A stretch of 6,064 bases of DNA from Opitutia bacterium (GCA_003157575.1 PMKA01000304.1:1-6064), one strand, 5' to 3'. Shown: positions 1-5,809, counted from the first letter of the stretch. Notes: a model not told the origin generated them from the letters alone. Numbers and translations are program-made.

Positions 1-5
1 GCCAA

Positions 6-29
6 GTCGGTCACGGTCGAGTGACCGGC
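6..29. other. Short hairpin at the window edge
   Basis: A perfect 7-bp inverted repeat (CGGTCAC at 8-14 with GTGACCG at 21-27) has a 6-nt loop. It can be extended by one G-T wobble and one G-C pair. It lies about 40 nt beyond the stop codon of the small minus-strand gene and could be its transcription terminator. No clear U-tract follows on either strand and the window ends here, so the function is unproven. Confidence 0.25.
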
Positions 30-67
30 GACATTTGGGATGGACTTGCGCGTGGCGGGGCGAGGGA

Positions 68-352
68 CTAGAACCCACGCAGCAGAAGCGCCGCACACAC
101 CATGTTTGCCAGCTGGTGGGCTGCGCTTTTCGCACGCTCAAGATCATCCGGCCGCTCCTGCGGCGTGCCCAGGCGGCGCTGGATCTCGGCGAGCTCGAGC
201 TCGATGAGCGGCGCCTGGGAAAACTGCCGGCTCACAGCCTCCATGAGCCCCCGCCTCTGGGGTGTGATCGGCTTCAGGTTCTCCTGCGCGTAAATCGAAA
301 GCGCAAGGTGAAGCCTGCAATATTCCTCTGGATGGTCGGTTTTGGGAGGCAT
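68..352 (-). CDS. Small hypothetical protein, 94 aa
   Basis: I do not recognise this protein. It is a soluble, mostly helical-looking chain with no signal peptide or membrane segment. Its middle is rich in Glu, Leu, Arg and Gln (IELELAEIQRRLG around residues 52-64), and it ends with an Ala/Leu-rich helix (HQLANMVCAALLLRGF). Codons have mostly G/C third positions, as in the neighbouring real genes, and the protein composition is balanced. The overlapping plus-strand frame, by contrast, gives an Arg/Pro/Cys-rich product. I chose the ATG at 352 (MPPKTDHPEE). A GTG at 427 would add 25 residues that look like translated intergenic DNA. No Shine-Dalgarno is visible at either start. The gene is divergent from the DUF5069 gene, with about 245 nt between the two starts. 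A function cannot be assigned. Confidence 0.6.
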   Translation of the reverse strand: MPPKTDHPEEYCRLHLALSIYAQENLKPITPQRRGLMEAVSRQFSQAPLIELELAEIQRRLGTPQERPDDLERAKSAAHQLANMVCAALLLRGF

Positions 353-597
353 GCGGACCGGATCGCGAGTCTCAATCCGGATCTGAAGGGATTGCGATCG
401 CCGCGCGGATACGGGAGAATCCCGCACCCCGGGGCGTCAGGCGTTTCTAATCGCTGCCGAACGACCCGGGCGCAACGAGCGTTCCGGACAGGCCGCGTTT
501 ATTACGGCTTTTTGACAAGCGCCCGGACCGCGCGGATCCGCCCTCGCGGATGTTCGTTTGCGTTGGCCCGGTTTCCCCGTTCATTGCACATCCGCCA

Positions 598-1125
598 ATG
601 AAACATTATGATTTTGCCGGGAAACTGAAGATCTTGTGGGAAAAGGCATGCGTCCGCTACGCCCAGGGCCTGCGCGATGCCGGCGCCTTCTTCGCGGCCG
701 ACGAACTCGCCTTCCTCTCCTCCAACGGGCTCACCGCACAGCACCTCTACGACTACGCGGAGGATTTCACCGGGGGCGGCGAACCCGCGTGGGAGACCGC
801 CCTGGCGATCGAACTCGTCCGGCGCGACTACTTCCTCAACGTCCAGGGAGGAAGGGCGTCCGGCGTCGTTCTGGACGAGACGACGCTCCCCGCAAAGACG
901 GACGCCGTGCAGGGGATCGAGTGGCTGCCGCGCATCATTCCCAAGGCGAGGGCGAAGCTCCGCGGCGAGCTGCCCGCATCGCTCATGTATTGCTGTGGCG
1001 GCGACAGGAGGTTCTTCAAGACCCACGACATCCACCCCGCCGAGTTCCTGGCCCTGATCTGGCGCCACGAACATGGGGACGCCGCCGTTGTCGACTGGGT
1101 GGTCCGGCGCAGCAAGGGCTCTTAA
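598..1125 (+). CDS. DUF5069 family protein, 175 aa
   Basis: Probable cytoplasmic protein of unknown function resembling the DUF5069 family, which is frequent in Verrucomicrobiota and related bacteria. The recognisable part is the C-terminal two thirds: an IEWLPRIIPKARAKLRGELP segment (residues 107-126), a CCGGDRRFF block (132-140), HDIHPAEFLALIW (143-155) and a closing VVDWVVRR. The N-terminal half carries LYDYAEDF and ELVRRDYFLNVQ segments that look like helical extensions. No signal peptide, membrane segment or catalytic motif was recognised. The ATG at 598 (MKHYDFAGKL) is preferred over the ATG at 550, whose 16 extra residues look like intergenic translation. Neither start has a clear ribosome binding site. 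The gene converges with trpF across an 82-nt gap. The family assignment rests on remembered motif resemblance; the function is unknown. Confidence 0.75.
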   Translation: MKHYDFAGKLKILWEKACVRYAQGLRDAGAFFAADELAFLSSNGLTAQHLYDYAEDFTGGGEPAWETALAIELVRRDYFLNVQGGRASGVVLDETTLPAKTDAVQGIEWLPRIIPKARAKLRGELPASLMYCCGGDRRFFKTHDIHPAEFLALIWRHEHGDAAVVDWVVRRSKGS

Positions 1126-1155
1126 CCGGATCTCTTTAGTTGCTGGCGCCTGATC

Positions 1156-1177
1156 GCTTTCCCGTGCGCGAGAAAGC
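1156..1177. terminator. Candidate terminator between convergent genes
   Basis: GCTTTC (1156-1161) pairs with GAAAGC (1172-1177). After one C-A mismatch, two more pairs close a TGCG loop. It sits in the 82-nt gap between the DUF5069 stop (1125) and the trpF stop (1208), where a bidirectional terminator would be expected. There is no U-tract on either side, so this is a positional and structural guess. Confidence 0.3.
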
Positions 1178-1207
1178 CCGGCTCACATGTCCGCCTCACG
1201 CCGCCGG

Positions 1208-1855
1208 TCAACGCGCAGCCGCCAGTCCGCCGGCAAACGCGGCAAGCCTGGCATGATCTTTCACGCCGGGCGACGCCTCCACACCGCTGTTCACGTCAAC
1301 AACCCGCGCACCTGTCGCCTTCAGTGCCACGTTGACGTTTTCCGGCGTCAGTCCGCCGGCGAGAATCCATGTCTTGTCCGGAAACGCCTCCCTGTGCCGG
1401 CGGAACCTCGTCCAGTCCGCCGTCTTTCCGCTCCCTCCAAACCTGTCGGCTGAAAATGCATCGAACAGGAACGTGTCGGCCAGGGCAAGAACCGCCGGCG
1501 GAATTTCCGCCCCTGGAGCCACCCGGGGGGCGAGCCACAAACGCTGCGAACCGGCTCCTGCGGCCCACGCCACGACGCCGGCCGGAAGGGCGTCAGCGTC
1601 GAAATGCACCTGGATGAAGTCAAAACCCGCCCCGGCGATCTCCCGCAATTCCGCCTCGGTGGGCTCCACGGTCACCGCCACCTTCCGCCGGCCGGGCATC
1701 CGCGGAGCCATCGCCCGATACTGCTCCAGCGTCACGTGCCGGGGCGATTTCGGGAAAAGGACGAATCCAAGGTAGTCGGCTCCGCAACGGTCCGCCGCCT
1801 CGGCGTCCGCAAGCGATGTGATTCCGCAAACCTTGAACCGGATGCCGTTAATCAT
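1208..1855 (-). CDS. trpF: Phosphoribosylanthranilate isomerase TrpF
   Basis: Third step of tryptophan synthesis from chorismate: Amadori rearrangement of N-(5'-phosphoribosyl)anthranilate to the carboxyphenylamino-deoxyribulose phosphate, in the cytoplasm. The 215-aa length is normal for this single-domain (beta/alpha)8 barrel. Family motifs appear in order: KVCGIT with the catalytic base Cys10, GADYLGFVLFPKSPR (25-39), FIQVH (80-84), FLFDAF with the general acid Asp132, FGGSGKTADW (139-148), LAGGLTPENV (165-174) and the phosphate-binding VDVNSGVEASPGVKD (186-200). Two usual motifs are modified: VGVFV reads VAVTV, and QLHG reads QVHF. The ATG at 1855 is fixed by the family N-terminus. It overlaps the end of the upstream CobA-HemD gene (stop at 1848-1850) by 8 nt as ATGATTAA. 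No Shine-Dalgarno is seen, so translational coupling is likely. No other trp gene is in the window. Confidence 0.96.
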   Translation of the reverse strand: MINGIRFKVCGITSLADAEAADRCGADYLGFVLFPKSPRHVTLEQYRAMAPRMPGRRKVAVTVEPTEAELREIAGAGFDFIQVHFDADALPAGVVAWAAGAGSQRLWLAPRVAPGAEIPPAVLALADTFLFDAFSADRFGGSGKTADWTRFRRHREAFPDKTWILAGGLTPENVNVALKATGARVVDVNSGVEASPGVKDHARLAAFAGGLAAAR

Positions 1856-3380
1856 GACTGCTGCCGAGCTTGGCGACCAGGGCGTCCACCAGCGCCTCGA
1901 TGCTCGATTCCTTCGCCTCGAAATCCACGCGGATTCCCGTCTCGCGCATCGCTTCGCTGGTCCGCGGCCCGATGCTTCCCGCCAGGAGCCGCCGCGCCCC
2001 GCCCGCGGTCTGAAGCGCCCCCGCCTGGGCCGCAAATGCGCGCACCGCGGAGGAACTGGCGAACAGCACCGCATCGGCGCCCGACTTTCGGAACTCCTCC
2101 GCCGCAGGATGCCCCGCCAGATCCGTCCGGACGTTTTCGTAAACCTGGAAGATGTCGACAATCGCCCGCTCGTCCTCAAGTTTCGTGACCAGCGTGTCGC
2201 GGTTGAGATTGCCGGTGATCACCAGCACCTTTGCGTTGTCGAGGCTGCCGGTCGCAATCATCGCGTCCGCCAGCCCGTCCGCGGCGCCGCTCTCCGGACA
2301 GATCTCGACCTCGAGGTGCATCTCGCGGACAAGCCGGGCCGTGGATGCGCCCACGCACGCGATCCGCATCACACCGAGTCCGCGGAGGTCGCGAAATGCC
2401 TTGAGAAACAGCGCGAAAAAATTGCGCACTCCGTTGGCGCTCGTGAAGACCAGCCAGTCGTATTGCCCGATCCCCTCGAAGATCTCGAGAATCATGTCGC
2501 GCTCCGCCTTGGGCCTTATCTCGACCAGCGGGAGCTCCAACACCTCGGCGCCGAGCCGCTCAAGCCTTGTCCGCAGGTCGCCGGCCTGTTCCCTGGCGCG
2601 CGTGATGACAATGCGCCGGCCAAAAAGCGGGAGCCGTTCAAACCAGTTCGTCGTCTCGCGATCCTGCACGACATCCCCGATCAGAAGGACCGTCGGCGCG
2701 TCGGCCTGCAATGATCCGCCCAGATCGGCGAGGGTCGCGGCAGTGCCGGTCACGCTGCGCTGCCGGCCGAGCGACGCCCATTGGACGACGGCTGCAGGCG
2801 CCTTTGGGGAGAGCCCGCCCGCAATGAGCCCGGCAAGAACCGGACGCAGATGGGCAACGCCAAGCTGGATTGCCAGCGTGGCGCCGGGCAGCGCCCCGTA
2901 CCGGCGCACATCCGTGTCGGGCGCGTGCGTTGCAGGGTCCTCGTGCACGGCGAGGAGAACCAGCGCCGGGCTTGTGTTTCGCCGGGTCAGCGCAATTCCG
3001 GTGCACGCGCCCGCGGCCAGCGCCGCCGAGACACCCGGGACAACCTCAAACGCGATTCCATCCGCCGCGAGCCGGCGCGCCTCTTCGCTCCCGCGCCCCA
3101 ACACAAATGGATCGCCGCTTGCCAGCCTGACCACGTTCCGGCCGGCCTTCGCCCGCACCACAATGAGTTCCTCGACGTCCTGGAACGCCGGCGTTTTGTC
3201 CGGGCGGCTGTCCACGAATATCTTCTCGCAGTCCGGCCGGCACCAAGCGAGGAGCCCCGGATGAACGGGAAAATCGTAAACGACAACGTCTGCCGACGCG
3301 ATCAGGTCCTTCGCGCGAAGGGTCACCAGCCCGGGATCGCCGGGTCCGGCGCCAACAAGAAATACCTTGCCTTGGGTCAT
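1848..3380 (-). CDS. Fused SUMT / uroporphyrinogen-III synthase (CobA-HemD)
   Basis: Bifunctional cytoplasmic tetrapyrrole enzyme, 510 aa from this start. The C-terminal HemD domain (about 252-505) closes hydroxymethylbilane to uroporphyrinogen III. Its markers are RRIVITRAREQ, DWLVFTSANGV, IACVGASTARLV, LVITGNLNRDTL, the VYENV segment and ADAVLFASSSAVRAF. The N-terminal SAM-dependent methyltransferase domain (about 4-245) would methylate uroporphyrinogen III at C2 and C7 to precorrin-2, for sirohaem or cobalamin. It has VGAGPGDPGLVTLRA, GDPF, EVVPGVSAA and a terminal IGDVVQDRETTNWF. Several SUMT positions deviate: RLASGDPF for RLKGGDPF, YDFPV for YDRLV and VDSR for the GKR region. Substrate or activity of this half is therefore slightly less certain. 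I chose the ATG at 3380 (MTQGKVFLVG) because the family starts there; an ATG at 3410 would add ten residues. It is followed by overlapping trpF and is divergent from the reductase gene. Confidence 0.93.
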   Translation of the reverse strand: MTQGKVFLVGAGPGDPGLVTLRAKDLIASADVVVYDFPVHPGLLAWCRPDCEKIFVDSRPDKTPAFQDVEELIVVRAKAGRNVVRLASGDPFVLGRGSEEARRLAADGIAFEVVPGVSAALAAGACTGIALTRRNTSPALVLLAVHEDPATHAPDTDVRRYGALPGATLAIQLGVAHLRPVLAGLIAGGLSPKAPAAVVQWASLGRQRSVTGTAATLADLGGSLQADAPTVLLIGDVVQDRETTNWFERLPLFGRRIVITRAREQAGDLRTRLERLGAEVLELPLVEIRPKAERDMILEIFEGIGQYDWLVFTSANGVRNFFALFLKAFRDLRGLGVMRIACVGASTARLVREMHLEVEICPESGAADGLADAMIATGSLDNAKVLVITGNLNRDTLVTKLEDERAIVDIFQVYENVRTDLAGHPAAEEFRKSGADAVLFASSSAVRAFAAQAGALQTAGGARRLLAGSIGPRTSEAMRETGIRVDFEAKESSIEALVDALVAKLGSSHD

Positions 3381-3592
3381 TGGGGAGTGTCTGGCGTGAT
3401 TGGCCGTCATGCAACCCGGCGAGTAGACTCCGATTCGCCCGCACCACGCAAAGCTCTTTTCGCGCCCCGCCCGCCGGGCGCGCCTCCGCGCCGCTTACGT
3501 CCGGCTGGCAAACCGCACATTTCTTTGCATGGTTGCTCATGAGACATCCGGAACCGGGCACCCCTCAGGACCGCCGGCCCATCCCAAATCCA
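3381..3592. promoter_or_regulatory. Divergent intergenic region, cobA-hemD / fpr
   Basis: These 212 nt separate two divergently transcribed genes, so promoters for both should lie here. No convincing -35/-10 pair was found on either strand. A perfect 7-bp GC hairpin is present (CGCGCCC at 3461-3467 with GGGCGCG at 3476-3482, 8-nt loop). It is preceded on the plus strand by CTCTTTT. The region is otherwise GC-rich. In-frame upstream ATGs exist for both flanking genes (3410 on minus, 3539 on plus), so the true non-coding span could be shorter. Confidence 0.4.
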
Positions 3593-4447
3593 ATGCCGAT
3601 CAACGAATCCGCCCACAGCACCCTGCACGCGGCTCCGCGCGACGCCGACGGCTACAACGCCGTTGTTTCCGGCCGCGAGGAAATCAACGCCCAGCTGCTC
3701 ATCATTCGCGTTCAACCGGACGGCCCCCTTCTCGACTTCAAGCCCGGACAATTCACTGTTCTGGGGCTGCTGGGACGCGAGCCCAGGCTGCCGGAGGCCG
3801 ACGATGAGGAACTGCCGGCCCCGCCGGAGAAGATGATCGGGCGCGCCTACAGCATTGCGTCTTCGAGCGTCGAGAAACGCCATCTCGAGTTCTTCATCAC
3901 GCTGATCACAAGCGGCCAGCTCACGCCGCGGCTGTTCGCCCTCCCCTATGGCGGCCGGCTGTTCATCGGGACGAGGGCGCGGGGATTGTTTACCTTGGAC
4001 CAGGTCAAGCCCGGCAGGCCGCTCGTGCTGATCGCCACCGGCACGGGCCTGGCGCCGTACATGTCGATGCTTCGCACCATGCTCGTGGCCGACACTTCGC
4101 GTCCCTACGTCGTGCTCCATGGCGCGCGCTACAGCTGGGATCTCGCCTACCGGGCGGAACTGGAAAGCCTCGCCCGCCTCCGCCCGAATTTCACCTACAT
4201 TCCTGCAATCACGAGACCGGACGAGGATCCTCATTTTCGCGGCTATACGGGACGGATTCAGGCGCTGCTCGAGGAGGGAATTGTCGAAACCCTCAGCAAC
4301 GTGCCGCTCGATCCGGCCCAGGCCGACGTTTTTCTTTGCGGAAACCCGGAGATGATCCGGACCGTCACGGACATGCTGATCCCCCGCGGTTACGTCGCGC
4401 AGCAGGGCAAGGAGACGGGCAGCCTGCATGTGGAGGAATATTGGTGA
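3593..4447 (+). CDS. fpr: Ferredoxin--NADP+ reductase (bacterial FPR type)
   Basis: FAD enzyme exchanging electrons between NADP(H) and ferredoxin or flavodoxin in the cytoplasm. The 284-aa length fits the family. The FAD-binding beta-barrel domain (about 21-140) has FKPGQFTVLG (49-58), the flavin motif RAYSIASSS (84-92) and LFTLD. The NADP-binding domain (about 141-284) has the pyrophosphate-binding ATGTGLAPY (148-156), the HGARY segment (176-180), the nicotinamide-side LCGNPEMI (248-255) and the C-terminal LHVEEYW. The final Tyr-Trp is the stacking tail typical of bacterial FPRs such as that of E. coli. An acidic, Pro-rich stretch (about residues 61-80) precedes the flavin motif. The ATG at 3593 (MPINES) is chosen because the upstream in-frame sequence is Arg/Pro-rich and family-foreign. 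The ATG at 3539 is possible; neither has a Shine-Dalgarno. The redox partner and physiological direction cannot be read from the window. Confidence 0.93.
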   Translation: MPINESAHSTLHAAPRDADGYNAVVSGREEINAQLLIIRVQPDGPLLDFKPGQFTVLGLLGREPRLPEADDEELPAPPEKMIGRAYSIASSSVEKRHLEFFITLITSGQLTPRLFALPYGGRLFIGTRARGLFTLDQVKPGRPLVLIATGTGLAPYMSMLRTMLVADTSRPYVVLHGARYSWDLAYRAELESLARLRPNFTYIPAITRPDEDPHFRGYTGRIQALLEEGIVETLSNVPLDPAQADVFLCGNPEMIRTVTDMLIPRGYVAQQGKETGSLHVEEYW

Positions 4448-4457
4448 TCGCGCGCGG

Positions 4458-4511
4458 CCGCCGGATCACAACTAAAACCCGGTGATCGCAGCGGCGGGCT
4501 TTGGCTCTTTT
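4458..4511 (+). terminator. Candidate terminator after fpr
   Basis: Starting 10 nt after the fpr stop codon, CCGCCG (4458-4463) pairs with CGGCGG (4492-4497). The adjacent GATCAC (4464-4469) pairs with GTGATC (4482-4487). This gives 12 bp with a 4-nt bulge and a 12-nt loop. A T-rich stretch follows, including TTT at 4500-4502 and TTTT at 4508-4511. The U-tract is interrupted, so termination may be partial. GTGATC also occurs at 4444-4449 and could pair alternatively with GATCAC. Confidence 0.45.
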
Positions 4512-4515
4512 GCAG

Positions 4516-4563
4516 GCGGCTTTCGGCGGGCGGTAAGTCGACGTTTTTCCTCGCCTAAGCCGC
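4516..4563 (+). other. Imperfect hairpin between fpr and ilvC
   Basis: GCGGCTT (4516-4522) pairs perfectly with AAGCCGC (4557-4563). After a 2x1 internal loop, GGCGGG (4525-4530) pairs with CTCGCC (4550-4555) with one G-T wobble. The apical loop is 19 nt and contains GTCGAC and T5. There is no U-tract after the stem, so it is not a canonical terminator. It may be a leader RNA element if transcription towards ilvC starts upstream of it. Confidence 0.3.
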
Positions 4564-4623
4564 AACGGACGACAACCTCTTGCCCGATTTTCCGGCCTGA
4601 CAGGCCTGCAGGAACACAAACCC

Positions 4624-4708
4624 ATGCGGCCTCCAGTCCCCCCGGGACATCAATCGGTTTTCCTCATAATCATCAATCCACCATCAATAGAAAGAAGGAG
4701 ATAATAAC
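4624..4708 (+). promoter_or_regulatory. ilvC leader: phased repeats, possible uORF, strong RBS
   Basis: This AT-richer stretch directly precedes ilvC. The heptamer CATCAAT occurs three times (4648, 4671, 4682), spaced 23 and 11 nt, close to whole helical turns. CATAAT at 4665-4670 resembles a -10 box but no good -35 accompanies it. An ATG at 4624, preceded by AGGA at 4610-4613, opens 26 codons containing a V-F-L-I-I-I block (4657-4674). That frame stops at TAATAA (4702-4707), just before the ilvC ATG. AAGGAG at 4695-4700 is a strong Shine-Dalgarno 8 nt from the ilvC start and is the only strong one in the window. The control mechanism is unknown. Confidence 0.45.
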
Positions 4709-5809
4709 ATGGCAATCATTGACTTCGGCGGCGTGAAGGAAGAAGTCGTCACACGGGAGGAATTCTCGATGGCGAATGCCCGCAAGGTGCTCAAAAAGGA
4801 AGTCATCGCGGTGATTGGATACGGCGTTCAAGGGCCGGCCCAGGGTTTGAACATGCGGGACAACGGATTCAAGGTGATCGTTGGCCAGTCCAAGAAATTC
4901 GAGCGGGACTGGAACCGCGCGGTGGAGGATGGCTGGATCCCGGGAAAGACCCTGTTCGACATCGAGGAGGCCGCCCAGCGCGGCACGATCATCCAGATGC
5001 TCGTGTCGGATGCCGCCCAGCGCGCCATCTGGCCGTTGATCGAAAAATGCCTCAAGCCCGGCAAGGCGCTCTATTTCTCCCACGGCTTTTCCATCGCCTA
5101 CAGCAGCCAGACCGGCGTCGTCCCGCCCAAGAATGTCGACGTCATCATGGTCGCCCCGAAGGGCTCCGGCACCTCGGTCCGGCGGAATTTCCTCTCCGGC
5201 GCCGGAATCAATTCCAGCTTCGCCGTGGAACAGGATTTCACGGGACACGCCAAGGAACGCTGCATGGCCCTGGGCATCGCGATCGGCTCGGGATACCTGT
5301 TTCCCACCACTTTCCAGCAGGAGGTTTTCAGCGACCTTACAGGCGAGCGCGGCGTGTTGATGGGCGCCCTCGCAGGCGTCATGGAGGCCCAGTATGAAGT
5401 GCTGCGGAAGCACGGCCATACTCCGAGCGAGGCGTTCAACGAGACCGTCGAGGAACTCACCGAGAGCCTGATCAGGCTGGTTGGAGAAAACGGGATGGAC
5501 TGGATGTATTCAAACTGCTCGGCCACCGCCCAGCGCGGCGCGCTTGACTGGAAGCCCAAGTTCAAGGCCGCTGTCCTCCCTGTCTTCCGCGACCTCTACA
5601 AACGGGTGGCGACGGGCAAGGAATGCGCCCGCGTCCTCTCGGCCTGCGGCGCGCCGAACTACCAGGAGGCGTTGGGCAAGGAGCTGCATGCCCTCGGCAA
5701 TTCGGAGATGTGGCTCGCCGGAAAGGCCACCCGCGCGCTCCGCCCCAAGCTCGCCGAAAAGGGACTCCCCAGCTCGACCAAGGGCGTCAAGGGCCGCGGG
5801 GAGAACTGA
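4709..5809 (+). CDS. ilvC: Ketol-acid reductoisomerase IlvC, fungal/Bacteroidetes-like
   Basis: Second common step of branched-chain amino acid synthesis: Mg-dependent isomerisation and NAD(P)H reduction of acetolactate or acetohydroxybutyrate to the dihydroxy acid, which is the substrate of IlvD. The 366-aa protein resembles fungal mitochondrial Ilv5 and Bacteroidetes IlvC more than the usual ~330-aa class I or ~490-aa E. coli enzymes. The Rossmann domain has VIGYGVQGPAQGLNMRDNG (35-53), LVSDAA (98-103), FSHGF with catalytic His125, and APKGSG (149-154). Metal and substrate residues are visible: Asp209 and Glu213 in SDLTGERG, Glu245 and Glu249 in NETVEE, and Ser271 in CSATAQRG. The cofactor loop SKKFERDW (61-68) carries acidic residues, which may indicate NADH use. 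A basic ~20-residue tail ends the protein. The start is fixed by a strong AAGGAG 8 nt upstream. A terminator follows. Confidence 0.97.
   Translation: MAIIDFGGVKEEVVTREEFSMANARKVLKKEVIAVIGYGVQGPAQGLNMRDNGFKVIVGQSKKFERDWNRAVEDGWIPGKTLFDIEEAAQRGTIIQMLVSDAAQRAIWPLIEKCLKPGKALYFSHGFSIAYSSQTGVVPPKNVDVIMVAPKGSGTSVRRNFLSGAGINSSFAVEQDFTGHAKERCMALGIAIGSGYLFPTTFQQEVFSDLTGERGVLMGALAGVMEAQYEVLRKHGHTPSEAFNETVEELTESLIRLVGENGMDWMYSNCSATAQRGALDWKPKFKAAVLPVFRDLYKRVATGKECARVLSACGAPNYQEALGKELHALGNSEMWLAGKATRALRPKLAEKGLPSSTKGVKGRGEN

Noticed and set aside
492..513. GCCG/CGGC hairpin followed by T5 as a terminator
   Set aside because: The stem is only 4-5 bp with a 9-nt loop, and no plus-strand gene ends upstream of it in the window.
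512..517. Perfect TTGACA as a -35 box for the DUF5069 gene
   Set aside because: No -10-like hexamer lies 16-18 nt downstream (the text there is GATCCG), so it is probably chance.
532..541. 10-bp perfect palindrome GCGGATCCGC as an operator
   Set aside because: It is an isolated short palindrome in GC-rich DNA with no repeat partner, so chance is sufficient.
35..601. 188-codon plus-strand open frame over the small minus-strand gene
   Set aside because: The product is Arg/Pro/Cys-rich with no family resemblance. It runs through the intergenic region and overlaps the DUF5069 start; the opposite frame has better composition.
1818..3264. Long plus-strand open frames of 298 and 370 codons opposite cobA-hemD
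   Set aside because: These are antisense frames produced by high GC3 in a clearly homologous minus-strand gene; the products are Arg/Ser/Pro-rich and unrecognisable.
3407..4429. 340-codon minus-strand open frame opposite fpr
   Set aside because: It is a shadow of the reductase gene, which carries all the family motifs on the plus strand.
4454..4461. GCGGCCGC palindrome as a meaningful site
   Set aside because: It is an 8-bp GC palindrome expected by chance at this base composition and is absorbed into the candidate terminator region.
4482..4736. 84-codon plus-strand frame running into ilvC, considered as a leader peptide
   Set aside because: It lacks a branched-chain residue cluster, overlaps ilvC out of frame and has a Ser/Arg/Thr/Pro-rich composition.
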